A stretch of 54,074 nucleotides of DNA from Nitrospinales bacterium (GCA_023248495.1 JAHFEK010000013.1:1-54074), one strand, 5' to 3'. Positions 45,117-53,131 are shown, numbered from the stretch's first letter. Numbers and translations: made by a program. Notes: a model not told the origin generated them from the sequence alone.

Positions 45117-47458
45117 GCGATTCCATCCACCATATCCCCCGCAAGAACTATAGCGCATTTTCCATCTTCTCTCTTTTTCATCTTTCCGACATACGCCCCA
45201 AGTGAGTTCTGCCCACTATCAGGGTTAACAATAACCAATATTGTTTTATAGGTAGGCATTTTTGAATCGATAAGATATTTTGAGACGGTCGCCGCATCTT
45301 TTATGCTGGGAGAAGGTGTGCTACCGGGATGGGTATGCCAAAATCCGATAAAACGCATATTGCCAAGACTTTCCCCCTCTAAACGGCAGCTTTCCTCTTG
45401 CACACCGTCAATACCACTAATAAACTCGTTAGGGCGCTCTTCACTATCTGGTGGGGGCGGTGTCACCTTAGATACCCATACCACCCTTGCAGCTTCATCA
45501 ATCTGCCCATAAAGCACCCCGCCGGTTTCATACGATTGCCCTTTTCTTATCCTTACATCATTCCCCAGTCGAAGCATGAAGGCATATTCATTCTCATCAA
45601 TTCTTATTTCGTATGGGTCGCCAGCAGTGCGTATTACAATATCATTCTTAAACTCATATCTAATGGGATACCGTCCCTGCTTTTCTGAAAACATATGAGG
45701 TTGCACAAAAAAGGTCGCTGATGCTGCTGTGGCTCTTAATATTTCCCTTGCCATTACATTCGTCATTGCGGCGGCAAGTGAAGATACGTCAGCTCCTGAC
45801 CCTTGGAAAGTAGGTTCTGAACAACCCGGCTCTGGCTGAAACAGACTCTTTCCATAAGCGTCCGCATCAGGCCAAAACTGTCTTTTATAATAACGCCCCC
45901 GTTCATTTACGCTAAGGCTTAGCAATGCTTTTCTTGAAACGTCATATAGACCACCGGAATAATCATTCTTGCGATATAGAACCAGTGCTGATTGAGCATT
46001 TGAGCCAAAGGCAAGTGAAAAGGTGGATAGCTTGGGGAAAGAACCTCTTTGAATCAAATATTCTATATATAGAAGCACAGTCTTGGAGGCCGTAGCGTCT
46101 ATAATATAATCGATTTCTTTATCATTTCCCAAAGCAACAATTTTATCCTCTATATTTTTAAGATCATCGGTAAATATAGAGACATCAACTTTATGCGATA
46201 TTGCATCAAGCCTATTTGCTAAAGCCTCGCTTTTAAATTTCCCAATATCACCATACAAATAATTCTGACGCGACAGAAGCCCGGGAGTTACTTTCTTGTT
46301 ATCAACAAGAATCAGCTTCTTCACCCCCGCACGTGCAAAATGCTCCGCGACATAAGAACCAATGGCCCCACAGCCAATCAGCAGCACAGATTTATCTCGA
46401 AACGCCATCATTGGAGTTTCACCATCCCGCCTCATAACTACTTCTGGCCGATCTTCCATGACTTGACACCAGCTTATCTTGGCCTTTTCTTTGAGAGTAG
46501 TTGCCGCTTCACTAACAGTTGAGCCATAGTCTAAAAACGGTTTATTTTTTATCGTTTGAGCAAAAGTTTTTAGTTCCTTTACATCATCAGGGTTTATTAA
46601 CCACGCGGAAAGATGCTGAATGCGCTTGCCACCTGCCACGCCGCGCATAGGCGATCCAATAATTATTAAGCCTAAATTAGCTTCATTAATATTGGCCGCA
46701 TTAAGCATCGAGAGAAACAATTCGATCTTATTAACCCCGTTAGGTGATAGCTCCTCAATTAAAGTACCTATAGATCGCGGGTACTCATACGGCATAAACT
46801 TTTTAAATAAGAGCGCATAAGCATAAACAAACCCGGGATCAAGTTTCTGGTCTCTTGCAATCCATTCCACAATTTCAAGTTTTTTGGAAGCCGGATTCTG
46901 CTTGCTGGAAATAGGAGTCATTATGCATTTTGCATGACCAATCCAATCATCATTCTCGATATGTGGCGTATCAACTGTTGGTATAAGCAAAAAATCGTTA
47001 TTGGAAGTATAAACAGCTGGTGGATGTAGAGGTGCTCCTATTGGATCAAGGTTGTTCGCTGCAGCATCTTCAATCCATTTGAGTAAACGCGCAATGTACC
47101 CTCTAATCCCATTACTCGGCTCATACTGAGAATCAGGCGCCAAATAAAGGCATGGAAAGTACTTATACGAAACGTGCGAATGCCCGGCAAATCTTTCGTG
47201 CTTTATAAAACATATTGGAACATCGAAAGGAAACCCAGATTGCAATAAAAGAAAGACCTCTTCCGTATCATCAATGGTTGCACCGCCAGATCGCTTTTTA
47301 AATTTTTTACAGTCAACCAACAGGCCAATTTCAAGAAAGCCCGCAAATATCTTTGAAAGGCCAACCTCATTAATTATTATTCTTCCCGCGCAATCGGCCT
47401 CAATATTTCTTAAGTCTTCTATAGCCTGCCTTTGTCCAGTTGACCAGTTGTCACCCAT
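45113..47458 (-). CDS. E2-E1-JAB tri-domain fusion (Cap2/Cap3-like ubiquitin machinery)
   Basis: The 781-residue protein has an E2-like domain (1-150; Cys103 in FPCLYLAP, then LLKWIEDAA) and a linker. A ThiF/E1 adenylation domain follows (GCGAIG at 362-367, LSRQNYLYGDIGKFK, catalytic Cys546 in PGCSEPTFQGSGADV), then a JAB metalloprotease (Glu644, H708-T-H710, Ser718, Asp721). E2-E1 resembles CBASS Cap2 and JAB resembles Cap3, here in one chain. It would activate a C-terminal Gly, conjugate it and also remove it. The start at 47456-47458 follows AGGGGTGGG and overlaps the MBL stop by 8 bp. No CD-NTase is nearby. Confidence 0.92.
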   Translation of the reverse strand: MGDNWSTGQRQAIEDLRNIEADCAGRIIINEVGLSKIFAGFLEIGLLVDCKKFKKRSGGATIDDTEEVFLLLQSGFPFDVPICFIKHERFAGHSHVSYKYFPCLYLAPDSQYEPSNGIRGYIARLLKWIEDAAANNLDPIGAPLHPPAVYTSNNDFLLIPTVDTPHIENDDWIGHAKCIMTPISSKQNPASKKLEIVEWIARDQKLDPGFVYAYALLFKKFMPYEYPRSIGTLIEELSPNGVNKIELFLSMLNAANINEANLGLIIIGSPMRGVAGGKRIQHLSAWLINPDDVKELKTFAQTIKNKPFLDYGSTVSEAATTLKEKAKISWCQVMEDRPEVVMRRDGETPMMAFRDKSVLLIGCGAIGSYVAEHFARAGVKKLILVDNKKVTPGLLSRQNYLYGDIGKFKSEALANRLDAISHKVDVSIFTDDLKNIEDKIVALGNDKEIDYIIDATASKTVLLYIEYLIQRGSFPKLSTFSLAFGSNAQSALVLYRKNDYSGGLYDVSRKALLSLSVNERGRYYKRQFWPDADAYGKSLFQPEPGCSEPTFQGSGADVSSLAAAMTNVMAREILRATAASATFFVQPHMFSEKQGRYPIRYEFKNDIVIRTAGDPYEIRIDENEYAFMLRLGNDVRIRKGQSYETGGVLYGQIDEAARVVWVSKVTPPPPDSEERPNEFISGIDGVQEESCRLEGESLGNMRFIGFWHTHPGSTPSPSIKDAATVSKYLIDSKMPTYKTILVIVNPDSGQNSLGAYVGKMKKREDGKCAIVLAGDMVDGIA

Positions 47459-48611
47459 ACCCACCCCTAGATTGCGGGGCTTTGCCGTCGCTTCGGCTGT
47501 TAAACACAACTGCGCTCAGTTTCTCGGCTTTGTCATCGGACGGGCCTTCATCAGATTTCTGTTTTTGATACGAAAGCCCTTTTTCTGTCATTCCAAAAAC
47601 CACGGGCACTGGGGCCTCTACAGGATGCTCCATCGTGCAAATAAAATCGGTAGGCGCAACATTTTCAATGTAGCGATTAAATGCTTTCGCATGCGGTGGA
47701 TTATCGCCTTCACTATTCCTTGCAGGAATTGGCCTGCTACTAGCGATAATATAATGATTAGTAGCAACTGCCGAGTCTCTTATGTCATCCAAAATGTCAT
47801 GCCGAGGGGTGTCTTCATTTACCTCGTCATCCTTATAGTACATGGCCGATTTTGAGCAGTGATGCGGTGCAAGAAAAACGTCCCACGCAACATCTTGTTC
47901 ATCGCTACGGTCATAGATTTTCCTAAGAATAGGATACGACAAATCTCCTAACAACATTATTTTCCCTTTTGATGGACCATTAATCAGAGTTATTTGCATA
48001 GCCAAACTCGTGTCGTTTCTGTCTCCATCAAGATCATCCTTAAATGGAGAGTGAAAGAATGCCTTAAAATGCGAGGAATAATCCGTGCCGTTAAGCATTG
48101 ATGTCGTTTTGCCGGGAACGGAAATATAAATATTCGGAAAGCCCCTATAGTCCTCTTTTAAATCCTCACTGTACCCAACAATCCTTATGCGATCTCCAGA
48201 AGCAACCTCACCTTTATTATCAATTACCTTTTTGATTCGCCTTTTGGTCTCTTCCTGGAAAGCCTTTGCGTCAGAACATAGGTCTTTCTTAAATTCATCA
48301 AAAACTCTTGGAGTAAACCAAATCTCGCCGATCTGGGCTTTTTTTAGAAGCTCCTCAAACCCCTTGCAATGATCTTCATCAGGATGTGTTAAGGCGAACA
48401 CGGCCAGATAAGGCTCCCCATCTTTCTTAGGCAGGAGTTTAAGTAGTTCATCCAAAACGGGGATTTCTGCCGATTCATCATTTTCAGCTTTTTCGTGATG
48501 GCATATATCCACTTGGAGAAATACATCCTCATTGACAATAACCGTGGTGCTATCACCATTTCCAACCGGCCAAAAAATAATCCCTCTCTCAATTTCTTCT
48601 AAATTTTTCAC
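47451..48611 (-). CDS. ComEC-like metallo-beta-lactamase-fold protein ending in RGGYG
   Basis: The 386-residue soluble protein begins with GTG (GAGGTG 4 nt upstream). It has the MBL motif THPDEDH (75-81, the SHPDADH form of ComEC-like enzymes), a later MLLGDLSYP with the bridging Asp, and LAPHHCSKSAM with the last His. Relatives hydrolyse nucleic acid or phosphodiesters. The tail after about residue 335 is low-complexity and ends APQSRGGYG. That resembles a ubiquitin-type precursor end, where JAB could expose Gly-Gly. Caution: the RGGYG codons are also the ribosome binding site and start region of the next gene. Confidence 0.88.
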   Translation of the reverse strand: MKNLEEIERGIIFWPVGNGDSTTVIVNEDVFLQVDICHHEKAENDESAEIPVLDELLKLLPKKDGEPYLAVFALTHPDEDHCKGFEELLKKAQIGEIWFTPRVFDEFKKDLCSDAKAFQEETKRRIKKVIDNKGEVASGDRIRIVGYSEDLKEDYRGFPNIYISVPGKTTSMLNGTDYSSHFKAFFHSPFKDDLDGDRNDTSLAMQITLINGPSKGKIMLLGDLSYPILRKIYDRSDEQDVAWDVFLAPHHCSKSAMYYKDDEVNEDTPRHDILDDIRDSAVATNHYIIASSRPIPARNSEGDNPPHAKAFNRYIENVAPTDFICTMEHPVEAPVPVVFGMTEKGLSYQKQKSDEGPSDDKAEKLSAVVFNSRSDGKAPQSRGGYG

Positions 48612-48634
48612 AGCACACCTCTAATTACTTGTTA

Positions 48635-48823
48635 TTACGACCCTACATTGTTTTTATCCGCATTTGAACTTAATAAGACCGCAATATCGAAATAGCAAGC
48701 TGGTAAATCAAATAAAGTAACTAATATTGGAATATACCCATTTAGGGCTATTAATACCAAGAAATACCAATGGCTGGAAATGCCATGTATCGCATTGTAT
48801 TTATTGCACATTTTTTCATTCAT
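48635..48823 (-). CDS. Small hydrophobic ORF upstream of the MBL gene
   Basis: The 62-residue frame has two hydrophobic stretches (SHWYFLVLIALNGYIPILV and a second after LPACYF). AGAGG lies about 9 nt before the ATG, and the frame ends 23 nt before the MBL start. It begins directly after the stop of the upstream ORF. It could be a small membrane protein of the operon or noncoding. Confidence 0.4.
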   Translation of the reverse strand: MNEKMCNKYNAIHGISSHWYFLVLIALNGYIPILVTLFDLPACYFDIAVLLSSNADKNNVGS

Positions 48824-49069
48824 TCAACCTCTTAACCTCTCATCCGTTTTTCCATCCTTCTTCTGGCGACTGATATCGCGCTCCTGTTCCTTGCCAATCA
48901 CCGCGGCCCGCGCCAATTCCTTTTTGCTGGACATCTCGCGTCCCTCTTGTTTTTGCCGGTGATTTTGGTGATTCGCCCGCAGGCGTTCCTTCACCTTATT
49001 CTGGCACTTTTTCCGGTGGTCACAGGAATGCACCAGTTCGGGAAAACGCTCCTTGGTGAATTCTGTCAT
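48824..49069 (-). CDS. Charged hypothetical ORF, possibly frameshifted
   Basis: The 81-residue frame is rich in Lys, Arg and Glu and stops directly against the next ATG. The same frame stays open upstream to about 49135 (ALRKLRITRKEFEALKRWMTEF), while a second frame (49066-49266, ending DKAWIPDDEQVFC) reads into it. One frameshift near 49120 would join them into a protein of about 145 residues. No family is recognised. Confidence 0.4.
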   Translation of the reverse strand: MTEFTKERFPELVHSCDHRKKCQNKVKERLRANHQNHRQKQEGREMSSKKELARAAVIGKEQERDISRQKKDGKTDERLRG

Positions 49070-49266
49070 CCACCGCTTGAGGGCTTCAAACTCCTTACGG
49101 GTGATCCGCAGCTTGCGAAGAGCACAACGCAGAAAACCTGCTCATCATCCGGAATCCAAGCCTTGTCCCGCCGTACTTGACGAACTACCTTGAGCACCGG
49201 ACTCACAGCGTTTATGTAGGGCCGTGAGGACACCCAACCCCGTCGCTCGGCTGATTCCCCCAGCAT

Positions 49267-49496
49267 AAACGCCTCGCCCTACCCGCCTCCGGCGGCGGCC
49301 TTGTGCCGGAGCCATTAAGCACCCACCGTGTTCGGCGCGATGGAGCGAAGCGGAGTCTAGGTACCGAACGCCGCGCAGGTTCCGCGCTGACGCCGTAGTA
49401 ACTGGTTTTGTGTTACCAGATAATCACGAGCTCGGTTCTTTGGACACCGATAATGCCTTGACGACACCGGTTTTGGAAATAAATCGGGTACGGCAC
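49267..49496. other. Gene-free right end of the island
   Basis: This intergenic DNA between the frameshifted ORF and the arm-type repeats has no frame with a ribosome binding site. It contains a GC-rich inverted repeat near 49288-49310 and otherwise nothing I can name. Confidence 0.5.
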
Positions 49497-49514
49497 GGTA
49501 ACGGTCTGGTAACG
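49497..49514 (+). promoter_or_regulatory. Candidate integrase arm-type repeats, right
   Basis: GGTAACGGTCTGGTAACG differs at one position from 25143-25160 and has the same orientation. It lies 48 bp inside the right att site, at a distance similar to the left copy. Confidence 0.5.
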
Positions 49515-49562
49515 GTTTTTTGAGGCTTTTTTATGGATATATATTTGATTTATATATATTTT

Positions 49563-49592
49563 ATTGGTGCGCCCGACTGGATTTGAACCAGT
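49563..49592 (-). repeat. Right attachment site (within intact tRNA-Arg)
   Basis: This 30-bp sequence is identical to 25057-25086 and covers the 3' end and T-arm of the tRNA. Confidence 0.9.
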
Positions 49593-49642
49593 GGCCTTTC
49601 ACTTCGGAGGCGAACGCTCTATCCGGGCTGAGCTACGGGCGC
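49565..49642 (-). tRNA. tRNA-Arg(CCG)
   Basis: The minus strand folds as a cloverleaf: acceptor GCGCCCG/CGGGCGC, D-arm with a long loop (GCTCAGCCCGGATAGAGC), anticodon stem TTCGC/GTGAA around loop CTCCGAA (anticodon CCG), T-arm CTGGTTCAAATCCAG, and an encoded CCA. It is the integration target of the island; the 3' end was restored by the element. Confidence 0.94.
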
Positions 49643-49706
49643 ACAACAAGGAAAGCATTATAGACGTTTGTGCGCCACCCGGTCGATAAAAATTATCACG
49701 CGGGGC

Positions 49707-49800
49707 ACCACGGGATTCATCCTGTGGTTGTTTCCGCGGGAAACAAGAACTCTTGGCCCTGGCGGGCCAACAACAGGTTAAAACCTGTACCCGGGCGGGG
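49707..49800. repeat. Hairpin-array repeat F
   Basis: Four hairpins follow each other: ACCACGGG/CCTGTGGT, TTGTTTCC/GGAAACAA, TTGGCCC/GGGCCAA and ACAGGTT/AACCTGT, ending in CCCGGGCGGGG. They fill the space between tRNA-Arg and the sensor kinase gene and could also stop leftward transcription from it. Confidence 0.65.
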
Positions 49801-49821
49801 GTAAGAAAAAATTCCGCGCGT

Positions 49822-51138
49822 TTACCAGCGGGACGGGAAAATTATTGACACGCGCAAGCCGCCGAGCGGGGCGGCGGAGAACTCCATCCGGCCGTTGTAA
49901 CTTTCCACGATGTCGCGCGCGATGGCGAGTCCCAGCCCGTGCCCCGGCACCGATTCGTCCAGCCGCACGCCGCGCCCCGATATTTGCTCCATCATGCCGG
50001 GCGGGCAGCCGGGACCATCGTCCTCGATGGTTATGGCAAGCCCGTTATCCAATGACATCGTTAGCGATACGCGCCCCGCGGCCCACTTGAAGGCGTTATC
50101 CAAAAGCGTCCCAAGCAGCTCCATCATGTCGGCACAATCGAATCCGGCCAGATGCGCATCGGGATATTGCGCCTCCGCCCGCACCGCCTTGCCGCGATGC
50201 ATTAGCTCCAACGTTTTAAGCAGCGGCGGAATATCCCGCGCCGTATCGAATCCCTTGCCGGGAAGGTAGCCGCCGGCAAGGCGCGCCTTTCTGAGTTCCT
50301 TATCCATCAGCCGCGCCATTTTATCCGCCGATTGGTTGAGGAGGAGGCACAGCTCTTCGTCCCCTTTCACCTTCTCGTGTTCGGCGGCCTGCATGATGGC
50401 GGCCAACGGCGTTTTCAGCGCGTGCGCCAGATCGCCCAGCGCGTTGCGCGACCGGGCGAGCCGCTTGCGCGTGATATCGGCCAGCCGGTTGAGCTGTGTG
50501 ATGAACGGGGCCAACTCCGATGGCACATCGGTTTCCATCATTTCGGTTTCGCCCCGCTCTAGGCGGACGGCGTCCATCCGCGCCCTTTCCAGCGGCCTGA
50601 GCGCCACCCGGACGATGAGCAACTGCGCCCCCAGCAACAGCGCGAGCGCGGCCACCGCCACCGCCGCGTACCGGTTGCGGAATGCCGCAATCTCCGCATC
50701 TATGGCGGTGACATCTTCGGCGACGGTGATGGTCACCCGCTGCCCGGCCCTGTTGAACGACGCGGTTTTGGCCAGCAGTGTTTGCCCTTTTGGCCCAGCC
50801 ACTCGCCGGACGCCATCGGACAGCGCGGGAAAATCCTCATCCCACAGCGAACGGGAACGGATAACGCCGCCGCCGAGGTGAATGGCGAAGTAATGCCCCG
50901 AATACACGCGGCGGTATATGGGGGTTTCGGCATCCGGATTCAGCGCAAAGACGCCGTCCGGCTGGCGGACAAGCGCCGCGAGGAGATTCTCCGTTTCATG
51001 ATCGAGATTTTGCGCAATGCTGTTTTCCACCACGCGGCGGGCGCTCTGGCTGGCGGCCCACAACTGCGCCGCAAAGATGACCGCCAGGCTCACCGCCAGC
51101 CCGATGGTGATGCGGCGCTGGAGCGATAGACGCTTCAT
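49822..51138 (-). CDS. Sensor histidine kinase, PhoQ/QseC type
   Basis: The 438-residue protein has a signal-anchor helix (about 10-28), a periplasmic sensor region (about 29-158), a second helix (about 160-182) and a HAMP-like linker. HisKA follows (His in DLAHALKTPLAAIM), then HATPase (N-box LLDNAFKW, DDGPGCPP, GHGLGLAIA). It pairs with the OmpR-type regulator 3 bp upstream. As the last gene of the cytochrome operon it likely senses a redox or envelope cue linked to it. Confidence 0.9.
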   Translation of the reverse strand: MKRLSLQRRITIGLAVSLAVIFAAQLWAASQSARRVVENSIAQNLDHETENLLAALVRQPDGVFALNPDAETPIYRRVYSGHYFAIHLGGGVIRSRSLWDEDFPALSDGVRRVAGPKGQTLLAKTASFNRAGQRVTITVAEDVTAIDAEIAAFRNRYAAVAVAALALLLGAQLLIVRVALRPLERARMDAVRLERGETEMMETDVPSELAPFITQLNRLADITRKRLARSRNALGDLAHALKTPLAAIMQAAEHEKVKGDEELCLLLNQSADKMARLMDKELRKARLAGGYLPGKGFDTARDIPPLLKTLELMHRGKAVRAEAQYPDAHLAGFDCADMMELLGTLLDNAFKWAAGRVSLTMSLDNGLAITIEDDGPGCPPGMMEQISGRGVRLDESVPGHGLGLAIARDIVESYNGRMEFSAAPLGGLRVSIIFPSRW

Positions 51139-51141
51139 CTT

Positions 51142-51804
51142 TTATTCACCGAAAACGTATCCTTGGCCGCGCCGGGTCTTGATTAAATCCTTGTCGCCAA
51201 GCTTTTCGCGCAGACGACGGACATAGACTTCTATCACGTTGCTTTCCTGCGAAGCCTCGTCATCGTAGATGCGCTCCTCCAGCGTCGCCTTGGAAAGAAC
51301 CGTTCCCTCGTTGAGCATGAAGTAACGGAGCAGCCGGAATTCGACCCCGGTGAGCGGCACGCTTGCGCCGCCCTCGAAGACTATCGACTGCCGCTCTTCA
51401 TCCAGCGTGAAGCCATGCCCTTGCAGTTGCGCGCCGCGTCCCTGTGCCGCGCGGCGGGTCACCGCGGTGATGCGCGCCAGCAGTTCCTCGGGGTGAAACG
51501 GTTTGCCCAGATAGTCGTCGGCGCCCGCCTTGAATCCCTCCACCTTCTCGTTCCACGCATCGCGCGCGGTGAGAATGAGCACGGGGACGCGGTTTTTATT
51601 CCGCCGCCAGTTAGCCAGCACCTGAAGGCCGGAACGGCGGGGAAGGCCGAGATCGAGAATCACCGCATCGTACTGGAGCGAATCCCCCATCGCTTCTCCT
51701 TCTTCGCCGTTACCGGCGTGGTCGACCACAAAACCGTTTTTAGATAAAAAGGCCTTGAGGCTTTGGGCGAGTTGAGGATCGTCTTCCACCAACAGGAGGC
51801 GCAC
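51142..51804 (-). CDS. OmpR/PhoP-family response regulator
   Basis: This 220-residue protein has a receiver domain (D51 in VILDLGLPRRSG, Lys in YLGKPFHPEEL) and an OmpR-type winged helix (GVEFRLLRYF, SNVIEVYVRRLREKLGD, RRGQGYVFGE). The partner kinase gene follows after 3 bp. The 11-bp tandem repeat before the first gene of this operon (53756-53777) is its probable binding site. Confidence 0.93.
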   Translation of the reverse strand: MRLLLVEDDPQLAQSLKAFLSKNGFVVDHAGNGEEGEAMGDSLQYDAVILDLGLPRRSGLQVLANWRRNKNRVPVLILTARDAWNEKVEGFKAGADDYLGKPFHPEELLARITAVTRRAAQGRGAQLQGHGFTLDEERQSIVFEGGASVPLTGVEFRLLRYFMLNEGTVLSKATLEERIYDDEASQESNVIEVYVRRLREKLGDKDLIKTRRGQGYVFGE

Positions 51805-51805
51805 G

Positions 51806-52126
51806 TCAGTCCTTCTCCACTTCTATTTCCAGCAGATCGCCGGTGGCCGCGTTGAACTTCAGTTCCCACACGACGCCCGCCGCGTCCAGTATCTCGACAT
51901 CATACACATACAGCCCCCGCTTCTTGCGCAGGCCCGCCTCTAGCAAACGGCCCGATTTGAGTTTCTCGGCCTTTTGCACCACGGTCTTCATTGGGATAAT
52001 GATCCCCTTTTCCACCAGCGCTTTTGCCTCGGCGGCGCCATACCCCTCCGTCGCGGCGGCGGGAAACGGGACAAGCATCAGCGCCAGCGCCGCGATCGTC
52101 CCGCACAACACCCCCCGCATGTTCAT
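51806..52126 (-). CDS. PepSY-domain periplasmic protein
   Basis: The 106-residue protein has a signal peptide (about 1-25, ending PAAATEG) followed by a PepSY-like domain: EAKALVEKGIIIPM, then YVYDVEILDAAGVVWELKFNA. Genes for such proteins commonly sit beside QseBC-type two-component pairs and cytochrome genes; an inhibitor or sensor-modulating role is inferred. It starts 1 nt after the regulator's gene boundary in the same operon. Confidence 0.85.
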   Translation of the reverse strand: MNMRGVLCGTIAALALMLVPFPAAATEGYGAAEAKALVEKGIIIPMKTVVQKAEKLKSGRLLEAGLRKKRGLYVYDVEILDAAGVVWELKFNAATGDLLEIEVEKD

Positions 52127-52138
52127 GAAGGTTTCCGC

Positions 52139-52708
52139 TCAGTCCTCGAATTTTCCGAATCCGGGAATGACGACGCCGAGCTCGTCATACGAGCCTTTAT
52201 CGGCGCCCGTGTGGCACTTGCCGCAGGCGGCAAAGCTTTTCACCTGGTCGTTGCCTTTCACCATCCGCTCCGGCACCTCATGGTGTTTTCGCACAAAGTA
52301 CGCGGTTTTGCTGATCGCCAGCGGAGCATCCCCATCCTTGATCGAGTTGAGTATCTTCGCCGATGCCTTGTAACCGGAGGTTTCGGCGCTATTCGCCACA
52401 AGGTAGGCGGTGAGCGCCTTTTGGGTTTCGGCGTCCAGCTCGGCGTTATCGCCAAAATGTTTATCGAGCGTTTCCATCATTTTTTTCCAGCTCCGTGCCG
52501 GCAAAAGGCCCGGCTGGTATGCAAAATGGCATGATCCGCACTCCTTTGCGTATAGCGCATCGTTCACCGGCGCCACATCAAGCCGCCGATTGAGCCGGCT
52601 GCCCTCCCTGTGCTCGCCCCGGTCATCGTCGCCGATGGCCGCCCCGGCGATGGCAAGGCTGCCGATAATCATTATAACCGTCATTAGTCCCGCTTTCCGT
52701 TCATTCAT
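52139..52708 (-). CDS. Diheme cytochrome c (DHC family)
   Basis: The 189-residue protein has a signal peptide (about 1-26) and two haem motifs: C57-GS-C60-H61 and C162-GK-C165-H166. Length and spacing fit the DHC family (PF09626) that passes electrons to SHP in a cytochrome b-DHC-SHP set. It acts in the periplasm. Confidence 0.88.
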   Translation of the reverse strand: MNERKAGLMTVIMIIGSLAIAGAAIGDDDRGEHREGSRLNRRLDVAPVNDALYAKECGSCHFAYQPGLLPARSWKKMMETLDKHFGDNAELDAETQKALTAYLVANSAETSGYKASAKILNSIKDGDAPLAISKTAYFVRKHHEVPERMVKGNDQVKSFAACGKCHTGADKGSYDELGVVIPGFGKFED

Positions 52709-52729
52709 GGTATTTCTCCTTTGTATCCG

Positions 52730-53131
52730 TTATTTGCCGCCGATGAACGCGAGAAAATCCCCTTTTTCCTGGGAGGTGCACTCGCGGTCAAGGGTTTCCT
52801 TGCAGTTGCGCTTGAACCACTTTTCAATAAACTTCACGTCGGTCAGCCGCTGCGGGTTCGCCGAGGGGGCCATCGGCTCTATCACCTTGCCGGTCACTGC
52901 ATGTTTGCCCTGATTTTTCAGGTTGGCGGTGTGGCAGGTGGAGCAGCTTATCGGCCCCTCTTTGCCGGTATGGACGGCGCTCCACATTGTTTCGCCCCGC
53001 GCCGCGCTGAACTCAGCCGCGCCCGCCGCCTGATACTCCTTCATCAAATCCTGGGCCGTCCCCGCCTGCGCCAGCGGCGCAAGAAAAAGGCTGAGCGCCA
53101 ACGTCATAACCATCGCCTCTGTTTTTTTCAT
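52730..53131 (-). CDS. SHP-like cytochrome c (DUF1924)
   Basis: The 133-residue protein has a signal peptide (about 1-23, ending AQAG), one haem motif (CSTCH) and the family C-terminus FKRNCKETLDRECTSQEKGDFLAFI with two further Cys. DUF1924 corresponds to the sphaeroides haem protein (SHP), a high-spin cytochrome that binds oxygen or NO. The start at 53129-53131 has AAAGGAG 8 nt upstream. The upstream cytochrome b frame runs 119 nt into it. Confidence 0.87.
   Translation of the reverse strand: MKKTEAMVMTLALSLFLAPLAQAGTAQDLMKEYQAAGAAEFSAARGETMWSAVHTGKEGPISCSTCHTANLKNQGKHAVTGKVIEPMAPSANPQRLTDVKFIEKWFKRNCKETLDRECTSQEKGDFLAFIGGK

Larger units (their letters stand above)
25057..49592. mobile_element. 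Integrated genomic island in tRNA-Arg(CCG), about 24.5 kb
   Basis: A 30-bp identical sequence starting ATTGGTGCGCCCGACTGG occurs at 25057-25086 and 49563-49592. At the right it is the 3' end of an intact tRNA-Arg; at the left it is an isolated fragment beside a tyrosine integrase. The interior is visibly AT-richer than the flanks and carries recombinases, an insertion sequence, regulators and a block of defence-type genes. No conjugation or phage structural genes are seen, so it is an integrative island, mobilisable only with help if at all. Confidence 0.9.

Noticed and set aside
45113-48611. Calling the operon a standard type II CBASS
   Set aside because: Cap2- and Cap3-like domains are present, but no CD-NTase motif (GS..D.D) exists in any neighbouring gene and the MBL protein is not a nucleotidyltransferase.
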